Origin: Flavimaribacter sediminis
GTDB taxonomy: Bacteria; Pseudomonadota; Alphaproteobacteria; Rhizobiales; Rhizobiaceae
DNA length: 64,000 nucleotides
Reading direction: 5' to 3'
Assembly (NCBI RefSeq): GCF_019492055.1
Contig: NZ_JAICBX010000003.1
Span: 248,001 to 312,000, forward strand
Shown: positions 43,279-51,170 of the stretch, one piece after another
Layout: each line of letters starts with the position of its first letter
Position numbering within the stretch: position 1 is the stretch's first letter
Notes under the pieces: model-generated
What the model saw: only the letters and a program-made list of their open reading frames with translations
The model's database searches: none
Told to the model about the DNA's origin: nothing
Program-made: the position numbers and the translations under genes

Positions 43279-44640
43279 GTGAACCTCCAGGACAGGACTC
43301 TGCTGGCTTCGGGATTCCACGCGCCGGAACCGGGCGTCGTGGAAGTGCTCGAGGACGCCCTGATCGCCATCGACGACGCCGGAACCATCGTCTCGGTCAT
43401 GAAAAAAGGCGACGTGGGCTACGATGCAGCTTACGAAAAGGCCCGTTCGAAACAGCGGCTTTCGACACTGCCGTCCGGCTCCTGGCTTCTGCCCGGCATG
43501 GTCGACCTGCACATCCATGCGCCGCAATATCCGCAGCTCGGAAATGCGCTGGACGTGCCGCTGGAAGTCTGGCTGGAGCGCTACACCTTCCCGCTTGAGG
43601 CGCGTTACCAGGACGCTGCCTTCGCGAAACGGGCCTATTCCGTCCTTGTCGACGACCTCATCGCCAACGGAACGACGACCGCGCTCTATTTCGCCACCAT
43701 CCATGACGAGGCGACGCGTCTGCTCGCCGACATCTGCCTGGAAAAGGGCCAGCGCGCCCTTATCGGCAAGGTGGTCATGGACAATCCCGACCAGTGCCCG
43801 GACTACTACCGCGACGCGTCTACCGATGCGGCTCTGTCCCAGACACGCGCCTTCATCGACTATGTCCGCGCGCATCCGGACAACGGAGACGGCCGGGTGC
43901 AGCCGGTCGTCACGCCGCGCTTCATACCCTCCTGCACCGACGAGGCGCTGGAAGGGCTGGGCGCGATCGCGAAAGACTGCGGCTGCCACGTCCAGACGCA
44001 TTGTTCGGAGAGCGACTGGGAACATGGCTACGTGCTTGCCCGGCACGGCGTGACGGATACGGCGAGCCTCGACCGCTTCGGCCTTCTTGGCCGCCGCAGC
44101 GTGCTCGCGCATTCCAACTTCCTCACCCGAGAAGACATGGAGACGGTCAAGGTTCGGCAGGCCGCCGTCGCCCACTGCCCGCTCTCCAACGCCTATTTTG
44201 CAAACGCCGTCTTTCCGCTTCGCGCGGCGCTCGAAAAAGGCCTGCATGTCGGATTGGGCACCGATATTTCCGGTGGCCCAAGCGCCTCGCTCTTTGAAAA
44301 CTGTCGCGCTGCTGTCATGGCTTCGCGCATGCTTGAAAGCGGCGTCGATCCGGCGCTGCCGGCCGAACAGCGCGGCGCCGGCGGCAATGCCAGGATCGAC
44401 TTCCGCGACGCTTTCTACCTCGCCACTGCCGGTGGCGGCGTCGCCCTCGATCTACCGGTCGGCCTGTTTGCGCCCGGCTATCGCTTCGACGCCATCGCCA
44501 TCGACACGAACGCCGCTGACGGGACGATCCGTCTCTGGGACGAACTCGATTCCGGCGACCACATACTCCAGAAGATCATCAACACGGCGTCACGCGCCAA
44601 CATCGCCGATGTCTGGATTGACGCAAAAACGGTGGCCTGA
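43279..44640 (+). CDS. guaD: guanine deaminase
   Basis: A 453-aa amidohydrolase with the guanine deaminase signatures PGMVDLHIHAPQYPQLG and WLERYTFPLEARYQD, then THCSESDWE, LAHSNFL, AHCPLSNAYFAN and the Asp-containing LGTDISGGPSASL. It converts guanine to xanthine and ammonia, feeding xanthine dehydrogenase. Translation starts at GTG 43279, 3 nt after the stop of the oxygenase gene; it is the fourth and last enzyme-type step in the importer operon before an orphan binding protein. Confidence 0.91.
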   Translation: MNLQDRTLLASGFHAPEPGVVEVLEDALIAIDDAGTIVSVMKKGDVGYDAAYEKARSKQRLSTLPSGSWLLPGMVDLHIHAPQYPQLGNALDVPLEVWLERYTFPLEARYQDAAFAKRAYSVLVDDLIANGTTTALYFATIHDEATRLLADICLEKGQRALIGKVVMDNPDQCPDYYRDASTDAALSQTRAFIDYVRAHPDNGDGRVQPVVTPRFIPSCTDEALEGLGAIAKDCGCHVQTHCSESDWEHGYVLARHGVTDTASLDRFGLLGRRSVLAHSNFLTREDMETVKVRQAAVAHCPLSNAYFANAVFPLRAALEKGLHVGLGTDISGGPSASLFENCRAAVMASRMLESGVDPALPAEQRGAGGNARIDFRDAFYLATAGGGVALDLPVGLFAPGYRFDAIAIDTNAADGTIRLWDELDSGDHILQKIINTASRANIADVWIDAKTVA

Positions 44641-44717
44641 CCTTGCCCGCAAAAGCCGTATTCGCTACGGAAGTCTCAACCTTTTGTGGATTGGCGCAAC
44701 TCGGAGGACAACACAAC

Positions 44718-45884
44718 ATGGTTGCAGTTCGATTGACCGGCATTCTGGCCGCACTTGTCATTGCGTGCGGATCGACAGTTGCGGCTGCGGCGCAAGATGC
44801 GGAAAAAGCCATCGAGATTGGCACGATGTTCAACACCACGGGCATGATCGCTCCGTTGGGCGCCCCTTCCGACAAGGGCGCGAAGCTCGCAATTGCCGAG
44901 ATTAACGACAATGGCGGCGTCCTGGGCCGGAAACTCCTGCAAAAAGACGCGCCGACAAACAGTGTTTTGAGCGACATCCACGCCGCCAGTCACACGCTCG
45001 TATCCGACAATCCTGATCTTGTCGGCGTCGTAGGCTTTGTCGATTCCGGCAGCGTCCTGGCCGCCGCCCCGGATATCGTGGACGCCAAAATGACGTTCAT
45101 CACAAGCGGAGCAACCTCGCCGCAATTGCCATCGGAAGTCCCGACATATCTCTATCTTGCCTGTTTTGGCGACAACGTTCAGGCGGCCGCGGCGGCGCAA
45201 TGGGTCTATGAGGAGCAAAAAGCGCGCTACGTCACGGTCTACGTCGAGACCGACAAGCTCTATCCGCGCCTCCTGCAGGGCTATTTCCGCGCGAGCTTCG
45301 AAATGTACGGCGGCGTGGTCAGGGCTGTCCATGCGGTCGATCCATCCGACAGGACCGGCAAGATCCAGCTTCCTCATACGTCCGACGTGGTGTTTCTCAG
45401 CACGGAATCGGCCGAAAACGCCCTGGTGATCATCAAGAAGCTGCGCGAGCACGGGTATGAAGGCCTGATCGTCGGCGGCGACGGCTACGACGCGCCGGAA
45501 GTCTGGGCGGAGAATCCCGATATCGGAGAAATCGTCTACACCACCCACGCCTATCTCGGCGAAAGCAACAAGAATGAACAGGTGCGCGCTTTCGTCAGCG
45601 CCTATGAGGCGGCCTATCCCGGAGAAAAGCCGACCGCTTTCGCAGCCCTCGCCTATGACGCGATCGGCCTCGTCAAGGCGGCGATCGAAGGCGCCGGCGA
45701 TGCGACGCGGGAAGGCCTTTTGAACGGTCTCGGAGGGATCGAAGACTATCAGGGCGTCACCGGCCTGATTTCCTACCCGCAAGGCAGCCGCATTCCGGTC
45801 AAAAGCGTCACAATCATGGGCGTCGACAAGGGCAATCTCAATTTCCTTGGCGAGATCACGCCGCGTCTCGTACCAACTCCCTAG
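44718..45884 (+). CDS. LivJ-type (branched-chain amino-acid family) periplasmic binding protein
   Basis: A 388-aa protein with a signal peptide (ILAALVIACGSTVAAAAQD) and a type I periplasmic-binding fold: IGTMFNTTGMIAPLGAPSDKG, INDNGGVLG, FITSGATSPQLP and AFAALAYDAIGLVKAAI. The start at 44718 has GGAGG 10-11 nt upstream; a longer frame from a TTG at 44643 is less likely. Relatives bind amino acids, amides or urea, or act as sensory receptors. No LivHMGF-type permease or ATPase genes are adjacent, so it is an orphan; it may feed another system or serve as a receptor. Its end overlaps the end of the convergent TetR gene by 4 nt. Confidence 0.84.
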   Translation: MVAVRLTGILAALVIACGSTVAAAAQDAEKAIEIGTMFNTTGMIAPLGAPSDKGAKLAIAEINDNGGVLGRKLLQKDAPTNSVLSDIHAASHTLVSDNPDLVGVVGFVDSGSVLAAAPDIVDAKMTFITSGATSPQLPSEVPTYLYLACFGDNVQAAAAAQWVYEEQKARYVTVYVETDKLYPRLLQGYFRASFEMYGGVVRAVHAVDPSDRTGKIQLPHTSDVVFLSTESAENALVIIKKLREHGYEGLIVGGDGYDAPEVWAENPDIGEIVYTTHAYLGESNKNEQVRAFVSAYEAAYPGEKPTAFAALAYDAIGLVKAAIEGAGDATREGLLNGLGGIEDYQGVTGLISYPQGSRIPVKSVTIMGVDKGNLNFLGEITPRLVPTP

Positions 45885-46453
45885 AGACACAGACCCCGGG
45901 CGATCGGAAACCAGGCGCGCCGCGCGAACTCGTCGGCGTCCGGCCGTTCGGCAAGCGTCAAGGCCATATAGGCCGCATGCCGCAATCCGCCATTGATGAC
46001 GGCCGATGCGATCTCCGGATCGATATCCGGATGGATCTCACCCTGCTTCTGGGCATTGGCGATATTGCGCGCGCCGGCTGCGATGATCCGGTTGCGTCGA
46101 TCGGTTTCGACCGCCGCCGCCTCGCCGCCACTGGCCAGACGGCCGATAATCATCGGAGCCAGCGGATCGGTGAATAGAAACTGCACGGCGATCGAGAAGC
46201 GTCTCAACTCGCGTTCGCGCCACGGCGCGTCGCTCTCCATCCGCGCCATGACGATCGCGTCGAAACGGTCGTAGAAATCGGAGACCAGCGCCGAGACCAG
46301 TCCGGTTTTCGATCCGAAATAGTGATAGGCGAGACCGACCGAGGTCCCTGCGCGTCGCGCAACGTCAGCCATTTCGAAATGACCGTTGCCTTCGACAAAG
46401 GCCGCGCTGGCTGCTTCCAGGATCTGTTTATGGCTGCCATTCGAACGATTCAT
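45881..46453 (-). CDS. TetR-family transcriptional regulator
   Basis: A 190-aa regulator with an N-terminal TetR helix-turn-helix (FEMADVARRAGTSVGLAYHY followed by FGSKTGL) and a helical ligand domain. ATG 46453 is chosen by family length; a GTG at 46489 would add 12 residues. It is divergent from the cytochrome P450 gene, and a 20-bp palindrome lies between them at 46502-46521. That arrangement is typical of a repressor controlling itself and the adjacent P450 in response to the P450 substrate or a related ligand. Confidence 0.88.
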   Translation of the reverse strand: MNRSNGSHKQILEAASAAFVEGNGHFEMADVARRAGTSVGLAYHYFGSKTGLVSALVSDFYDRFDAIVMARMESDAPWRERELRRFSIAVQFLFTDPLAPMIIGRLASGGEAAAVETDRRNRIIAAGARNIANAQKQGEIHPDIDPEIASAVINGGLRHAAYMALTLAERPDADEFARRAWFPIARGLCL

Positions 46454-46501
46454 GACACAATTTTCACGCAACTTTCCATTGACTTTCACGCTATGCTATT
46501 A

Positions 46502-46521
46502 TTGAACTGAATTCAATTCAA
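46502..46521. promoter_or_regulatory. 20-bp palindrome, probable TetR operator
   Basis: TTGAA-C-TGAATTCA-A-TTCAA is symmetric at 18 of 20 positions around GAATTC; only the C/A positions (7th from either side region) break it. It lies in the 111-nt spacer between the divergent TetR and P450 genes, where it could cover both promoters. Confidence 0.6.
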
Positions 46522-46564
46522 GCCAAACCAGCCTTAGTCAAAGTATGGAAAGGCGCTCATAACA

Positions 46565-47779
46565 ATGACGAATGTCGAAGCCTCAATCCACAAACCTCTT
46601 CTGGTCGATCTCGACAACTTCCGCCCCGATCCGCATCGGGGTTACGCTCTATACCGGCCGCAAACCGCAGTGATCGACTTTGGAGACGGCGTTGCGAGCG
46701 CCATCCGCCACGATGACGTCGTCGCCATGATGACCGATCCCCGCACGCGTCAACTCGAAACCGAAGCCTTGACGTTTCGCGGCGTCAGTTCCGGCGCGCT
46801 CCACGATTTCTTTTCACACAGCCTGCTGCTCTCCAATCCGCCGGACCATGCCCGCCGCCGGGCGCCGCTTTCGCGCACTTTTGCTTCAAAGCTGATGGAG
46901 CTATGGCGCCCGCGCGTTCGAGAACTGGTCGAAGGCATGATCGACGAAGCTGCGAAAGACGACGAATTCGATGTCCTGACGCGGATCGCGTCGCCTCTGC
47001 CGTCGCGGATCATTGCCGAAATCCTCGGTGCGCCGGAAGAGGACGCGCCGCGCTTTGCCGAAATGGTCTACACCATGTCGCGCGGCCTGGGCGGGTTTCG
47101 CATGGAGGATTTCCCTGGCATCGAAACAGCTGCGCGCGATCTCTGCGACTACGTGGAAAATCTGCTGGAAGAGCGACGCCGGGCGCCCCGCGACGACTTT
47201 CTCTCCCACTATCTCGAGCGGGTGTCGGGCGAGGACGGGCTCGATCCGAAAGAGACGGTGATCCAGGTGGTCAGCCTGATCATCGGCGGTAGCGACACGA
47301 CCCGCTTCGCCTTCACGATGCTCGTCTCTCTTCTTTTGACCCACCGCAACCAGTGGGAAGACCTGTGCCGCGATCCCGACCTTGTTCCCGGCGCGGTTCG
47401 CGAGGGCCTGCGCTACGAACCCTCCGTGGGATCGATCGCCCGCGTCGTCCTCGAACCACTGGACATCGGCGGCGTCGCGTTCAAGCCCGGAGCGCTCATG
47501 CAACTGTCGATGCTGTCGGCGCAACGCGATGAAAGGATATTCGCCGATCCGCAGCGATTCGACATCAGGCGCGAGGATCATCCGCGCTGGAGCGTGAGTT
47601 TCGGCATGGGCGCGCATCGCTGCCTTGGCGAGGCGCTGGCCCGCGCGGAACTGGAGGAAGCGCTTGCCGCCCTCGCCCGCAAGCTGCCGAACCTCGCTCT
47701 GGCCGGTGAGCCTGCGAGAGCAAAAGGCCATGTCGGCATTCGCGGCGTCGGGCCGTTGATCGTCAAATCCCGGTCGTGA
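46565..47779 (+). CDS. cytochrome P450
   Basis: A 404-aa soluble bacterial P450. The heme-binding motif SFGMGAHRCLGEALARAE places the thiolate Cys near residue 353; the I-helix oxygen-activation motif is IIGGSDTTRFAF and the K-helix E-x-x-R is in REGLRYEPS. It catalyses monooxygenation and needs a ferredoxin and reductase, neither of which is adjacent. It is divergent from a TetR gene and its 3' end overlaps the convergent MDR oxidoreductase by 17 nt. The substrate is unknown; P450 and MDR could act on the same compound but have separate promoters. Confidence 0.92.
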   Translation: MTNVEASIHKPLLVDLDNFRPDPHRGYALYRPQTAVIDFGDGVASAIRHDDVVAMMTDPRTRQLETEALTFRGVSSGALHDFFSHSLLLSNPPDHARRRAPLSRTFASKLMELWRPRVRELVEGMIDEAAKDDEFDVLTRIASPLPSRIIAEILGAPEEDAPRFAEMVYTMSRGLGGFRMEDFPGIETAARDLCDYVENLLEERRRAPRDDFLSHYLERVSGEDGLDPKETVIQVVSLIIGGSDTTRFAFTMLVSLLLTHRNQWEDLCRDPDLVPGAVREGLRYEPSVGSIARVVLEPLDIGGVAFKPGALMQLSMLSAQRDERIFADPQRFDIRREDHPRWSVSFGMGAHRCLGEALARAELEEALAALARKLPNLALAGEPARAKGHVGIRGVGPLIVKSRS

Positions 47780-48764
47780 CGACGACCTTTCCGTGCTTTT
47801 CGCGCGGTTTGCTCAGATAATCGAAGGCTTCCTTGTATTCCTCCATCGGGTAGACCCGGTCGATGCTGGGCGCGAGGCGGCCGGAACCGATCATCTCATA
47901 GACGAAATCCATGCCCCGCCGGCAGGTCTCCGGATTTTCAACGTAGTTGAACAGCGAATAGGGATGGAACACAGCGTTCTTCTGGAACATGTCGATGATC
48001 GGCAAGCTCGGAAACTGTTCGTCGAGCGTGCCGTAGAAGAAGATCCGGGAATCCCGCGCCAGCGCCGGGCTGTAGCGGTGAATGAGGCTTGCGCCAACCG
48101 GATCAAAGACGGCGTCCACGCCGTGACTGTCCGTCATGTGGTCGATCGCGGCGGCGATTTCAGTTTCCTCGCCGGTGACGATGACATGGTTGGCGCCCAT
48201 CTCCTTGAGATAGTCCGTATTGCGTTCGAAACGCGTCGTGCCGATCATGTTCGCGCCCAGAATCTTGCCGATCTGCAGTGCGGCGGCGCCTGCCGTGCTG
48301 GTGGCGGCCGTCACGAGCACATGGCTGCCCGGACCAACCCTGGAGACCTCACCGAGCGGGAAAAACGCCGTCATGTATTGCATCCAGATGGAGGCGCTTT
48401 CCACCGCGCTCAGACCTTCCGGCGCCTTGGCGACGAAGCGCTGGTCGATGACCAGGGATTCCGTGCTGGCGCCGCGATTGCCGTAGAAATAAGGCAGCGT
48501 CCCCATGCGCTCGCCAAGCTTGACGCCTTCGACGCCCGGACCGATCGCGTCCACGATGCCCGCCGCCTCGATGCCCACGCGCGCCGGAAATTCGGGAAAA
48601 CTGAAGGAATAGCGGTCCCACATCAGGTCCATGTCGCCCCAGTTGAGCGCGAAGGCCTCGACAGCGAGGCGAATTTCGCCCTCACCCGGTTCCTCCAGCG
48701 CGACGTCCTCCAGGGACAGGCTCTCATACCCCTTGTAATCGTGCAAAAGCCAGGCGCGCGGCAT
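47763..48764 (-). CDS. MDR-family zinc-independent oxidoreductase (quinone reductase-like)
   Basis: A 333-aa medium-chain dehydrogenase/reductase: N-terminal GroES-like domain (NWGDMDLMW, FPARVGIEAAGIVDAIGPGV) and a Rossmann domain with the NADP motif VTAATSTAGAAALQ, an AxxGxG-like variant. The catalytic and structural zinc cysteines of alcohol dehydrogenases are absent, so it is a quinone-oxidoreductase or enoyl-reductase type enzyme. AGAAGGGA lies 5 nt before ATG 48764; an ATG at 48767 is also possible. A perfect palindrome (48782-48804) sits just upstream and probably represses it. The substrate is not identified. Confidence 0.85.
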   Translation of the reverse strand: MPRAWLLHDYKGYESLSLEDVALEEPGEGEIRLAVEAFALNWGDMDLMWDRYSFSFPEFPARVGIEAAGIVDAIGPGVEGVKLGERMGTLPYFYGNRGASTESLVIDQRFVAKAPEGLSAVESASIWMQYMTAFFPLGEVSRVGPGSHVLVTAATSTAGAAALQIGKILGANMIGTTRFERNTDYLKEMGANHVIVTGEETEIAAAIDHMTDSHGVDAVFDPVGASLIHRYSPALARDSRIFFYGTLDEQFPSLPIIDMFQKNAVFHPYSLFNYVENPETCRRGMDFVYEMIGSGRLAPSIDRVYPMEEYKEAFDYLSKPREKHGKVVVTTGI

Positions 48765-48781
48765 CATTATCCCTTCTCTCA

Positions 48782-48804
48782 AAATTTTAGTTACACTAAA
48801 ATTT
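48782..48804. promoter_or_regulatory. palindromic operator TTTTAG-N5-CTAAAA, copy 2
   Basis: AAATTTTAGT, a 3-nt spacer and ACTAAAATTT form a perfect 10-bp inverted repeat 17 nt before the MDR start, overlapping the region where its promoter must lie. The core 48785-48801 has the same arms and spacing as the site at 20608-20624. Confidence 0.62.
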
Positions 48805-48846
48805 CACAGCGTGAGGATGAGATGTCAAGCGCACATTCGGCCCCGC

Positions 48847-49116
48847 TCAGGGGAGTTGGTGATGATGCGCCTCGTAAAGTCCGACGGACTCGCGGGCTGT
48901 TCTGCCAATCGATGCAACGCCGTAAACCAGCGCCACCAGAGCCAGAATCAGAAAAGAGCCTCCAAGAAAGGCTGAATGCAGAACAAATGCGAAGGCGAGA
49001 GCCGCAAGGATGAGAGCCAGATTGATCATGATCCACTTCACGAGATGAAGGACGCTGTAATAGGTCTTCTCATGTGTTTCGAAATCGTCGTCGGGATTTG
49101 CTGTTTCCTGTGCCAT
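48847..49116 (-). CDS. small membrane protein with aa3-type cytochrome oxidase subunit IV-like domain
   Basis: An 89-aa protein; the segment DFETHEKTYYSVLHLVKW followed by a hydrophobic helix resembles the short bacterial aa3 oxidase subunit IV domain (HE-x-TY-x-x-F-x-K-x-x-KW then one helix). Unlike the usual single-helix subunit, a second hydrophobic segment follows (FLILALVALVYGVASI). The frame extends upstream to 49410 but that part overlaps the divergent gene and lacks similarity, so ATG 49116 is used. No oxidase genes are nearby, so a role in the oxidase is uncertain. Confidence 0.62.
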   Translation of the reverse strand: MAQETANPDDDFETHEKTYYSVLHLVKWIMINLALILAALAFAFVLHSAFLGGSFLILALVALVYGVASIGRTARESVGLYEAHHHQLP

Positions 49117-49273
49117 TGCCGAGATCGACCGAATGCCGATCGCTCCTGTCGTGAAAGAACATGGCAGGTCGGAGTTTCCGAACGCGGACGGGTCGGCCCG
49201 GGAACTGTCACCGGGCCATACGTGTTTATACTCCAAAGACTGGGTTGCGACAAACAAACAGGAGTGACACGTC

Positions 49274-49567
49274 ATGTATGTCACACGAGAAAACGAAACG
49301 ATGACCGGCCGGCGAAACGCGCCGGAATCGAAGGCCAGACGGAAGCCGGGCGCTCGTTTGCGCGCCACTGCGTTCGTCATGCCTGATTTCCACCGCAACG
49401 CCGTCAGCACGCCCGGCCAGTCACCGCGGCCGGGCGAAGCAGGCGGCTCGTTCCGGCCTGCGGAAAGCCTTTACGCAGATCGAAATGAGCGGAGCTGGGC
49501 AACCGTGTTGCTGGCTTTCCTTATTCTGCTGACGATCATCGGCACAATGCTATGGCTGCTTCGATAG
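49274..49567 (+). CDS. small hypothetical protein with C-terminal membrane helix (97 aa)
   Basis: A basic, Pro- and Gly-rich N-terminal 70 residues are followed by one hydrophobic helix near the C-terminus (VLLAFLILLTIIGTMLWLL). CAGGAG lies about 9 nt before the ATG, which supports translation. The family is not recognised. It would be a tail-anchored inner-membrane protein with a cytoplasmic basic domain. It precedes another small gene by 23 nt and is divergent from the oxidase IV-like gene across a 157-nt spacer. Confidence 0.5.
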   Translation: MYVTRENETMTGRRNAPESKARRKPGARLRATAFVMPDFHRNAVSTPGQSPRPGEAGGSFRPAESLYADRNERSWATVLLAFLILLTIIGTMLWLLR

Positions 49568-49590
49568 GGCCGTTCCCGAGGTACAGGTTC

Positions 49591-49920
49591 ATGAGCAGAC
49601 ACTCACATCAACTGGCGGAAGCCCTTCCGCCAGCGCTGAACATCGCTTCCCCGCCGGCAAGGCCTTCCGCTGCGAGACATTATCCCGAGCTCGTTGACAG
49701 GTTGAAGGAGCTCGGCGGCAAGCTGGACCGCTCAGGCTGTTCGCTCCGCGATCTGATCCTTTGGGAGCAGAATGTCCTTCCGCTTCTTTCAGACGCCGAG
49801 CGCGACCTGCTCCTGTCCAGGCGGGACGATCGATCGGGCTTCAACCCCGAGGACCTGCCCGAACTGCGTTGGAAGAACCTGCGCAGGATCATGATGCGCC
49901 GCAAGGGCCTGAGGATTTGA
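49591..49920 (+). CDS. hypothetical protein (109 aa)
   Basis: I do not recognise this family. The protein is charged and mostly helical in appearance (YPELVDRLKELGGKLDRSG, LPLLSDAERDLLLSRRDD) with a very basic C-terminus (KNLRRIMMRRKG), which could bind nucleic acid or phospholipid. ATG 49591 is preferred over 49552, which overlaps the preceding gene. It may be cotranscribed with the small membrane protein upstream and ends 20 nt before the convergent methyltransferase gene. Confidence 0.45.
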   Translation: MSRHSHQLAEALPPALNIASPPARPSAARHYPELVDRLKELGGKLDRSGCSLRDLILWEQNVLPLLSDAERDLLLSRRDDRSGFNPEDLPELRWKNLRRIMMRRKGLRI

Positions 49921-49940
49921 TGTCAGCTTGATATGGCTGA

Positions 49941-50540
49941 TCAGCCGGCCGGTTTTCTCGCCACCATATCGATCAGCGCCGATACGCCGTCGTGACCGGG
50001 GCCTTCGTTGATTTCGCTGTCATGGGCTTCCAGAGACATGATCTCGAAATCATCGAAAGCGTTTTCGAGAAGGTCGCGCGTGTACATATGGTCCCGTTGC
50101 GGCGGTCCGCCGGTGCCGTAGTCGACCTGTTCGGGCCTGTATCCCTGCATCAAGACAAGGCCGCCGGGTTTGACCGTTTGCTTGATCCCGTCGAAAATCC
50201 GGGCGCGCAGGTCTGGCGGCGCAAACTGAATGAAGATCGCCGCCACGATGTCGAAACGGTCCGGCGCCCAGTCCCAGTCTTCGATCGAAGCGAGTTTATA
50301 ATCCACAGTGACGCCCTGATCGGCCGCCAGTCGCCACGCCTTGTCGAGCCCGACAGACGAGGCGTCGAATGCCGTGACATCGAGACCCTGGGAGGCAAGC
50401 CAGACACTGTTGCGTCCCTCGCCATCAGCGACCGCCAGCACGGATTGCCCCGGCGACAGCAATTCAGCCTGCGAAGCGAGGAACGCATTCGGTTCGGTTC
50501 CGAATACATAGTCCGGTCGGTTATAGCGCTCGTCCCACAT
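49941..50540 (-). CDS. class I SAM-dependent methyltransferase (TehB-like)
   Basis: A 199-aa protein beginning MWDERYNRPDYVFGTEPN, typical of the TehB/thiopurine-methyltransferase-like group. The SAM-binding region is VLAVADGEGRNSVWLASQG (motif I, D-G-E-G-R-N) with the acidic ribose ligand in VTAFDAS. AAGGAG lies 8 nt before ATG 50540. The frame is open much further upstream, but that part runs into the tandem repeat and is not coding. Substrates of this family include tellurite, small thiols and aromatic compounds; none can be assigned. Confidence 0.85.
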   Translation of the reverse strand: MWDERYNRPDYVFGTEPNAFLASQAELLSPGQSVLAVADGEGRNSVWLASQGLDVTAFDASSVGLDKAWRLAADQGVTVDYKLASIEDWDWAPDRFDIVAAIFIQFAPPDLRARIFDGIKQTVKPGGLVLMQGYRPEQVDYGTGGPPQRDHMYTRDLLENAFDDFEIMSLEAHDSEINEGPGHDGVSALIDMVARKPAG

Positions 50541-51170
50541 CAGTGCGTCTCCTTCTGGATCAGTCGACGCGCGAGAACAAAAAAGGAACGCCGTTGATGC
50601 ATTCTCGCGCATTTTGTTGTATAAATGCATTCCTGCAACGTTCGGGAAAGAGTGAATTGGCCGTCCCCGGTTAATTTCAGCCCCACCCTTGCAGGGCAGA
50701 ACTTTCGAAACGGCAAATTCCCGAAACAAACCCAGAGCGCCTTAAGCCGAGTCTGATGGCGGGAAACGAGACGAAAAAGCAAATTCCCGAAACAAAGCCA
50801 GATCCGGTTCAAGCGTGAACCGCGGAAAACCCGGATTCCCGAAACAAACCCAGATCGCCGTGAACCGACCTTGATGGCGTAAAACGAGACGAAAGAGCAA
50901 ATTCCCGAAACAAAGCCAGATCCGGTTCAAGCGGGAACCGTGGAAAACCCGGATTCCCGAAACAAACCCAGAGCGCCGTGAACCGACCTTGATGGCGTAA
51001 AACGAGATGAAAAAGCAAATTCCCGAAACAAAGCCAGATTCAATGACAAGTTTCATATTTCGGCCCCCAGCGTCGTCTGCGCGCAGGATCGAAAACAATT
51101 ATCCGTCAATGTGCGAATCCGGCGAACAAATCTGTTGCCGCGAGCGCGCGAATATGGTTCTCAACGATCC
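50541..51170. other. 630-nt intergenic region dominated by tandem repeats
   Basis: Between the divergent methyltransferase and aldehyde dehydrogenase genes I find no supported gene. The middle (50713-51039) is a 118-bp tandem repeat. Short minus-strand frames through it (69-118 codons) change frame with every repeat unit because 118 is not a multiple of 3, so they are not conserved proteins. The outer parts should hold the two promoters. Confidence 0.6.
50713..51039. repeat. 118-bp tandem repeat with six copies of ATTCCCGAAACAAA
   Basis: Two nearly identical 118-bp units (50779-50896 and 50897-51014, about five mismatches by eye) are flanked by a diverged half unit on the left (from 50713) and a truncated one on the right (to 51039). 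Each unit contains the word ATTCCCGAAACAAA twice, so it occurs six times, at 50717, 50783, 50835, 50901, 50953 and 51019, with alternating spacings of 66 and 52 nt. This regular pattern could be a multimeric protein-binding array or a dispersed intergenic repeat family; nothing else in the window matches it. Confidence 0.8.

Noticed and set aside
37591-44247. Long minus-strand frames opposite the importer and deaminase genes (558, 404, 472 and 509 codons)
   Set aside because: Antisense shadows of well-supported ABC transporter and amidohydrolase genes.
50540-51098. Minus-strand frames of 69-118 codons through the tandem repeat with recurring CFGN-type peptides
   Set aside because: The repeat unit is 118 bp, not a multiple of 3, so the reading frame changes at every unit; no ribosome-binding site or family resemblance. 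Treated as non-coding repeat.
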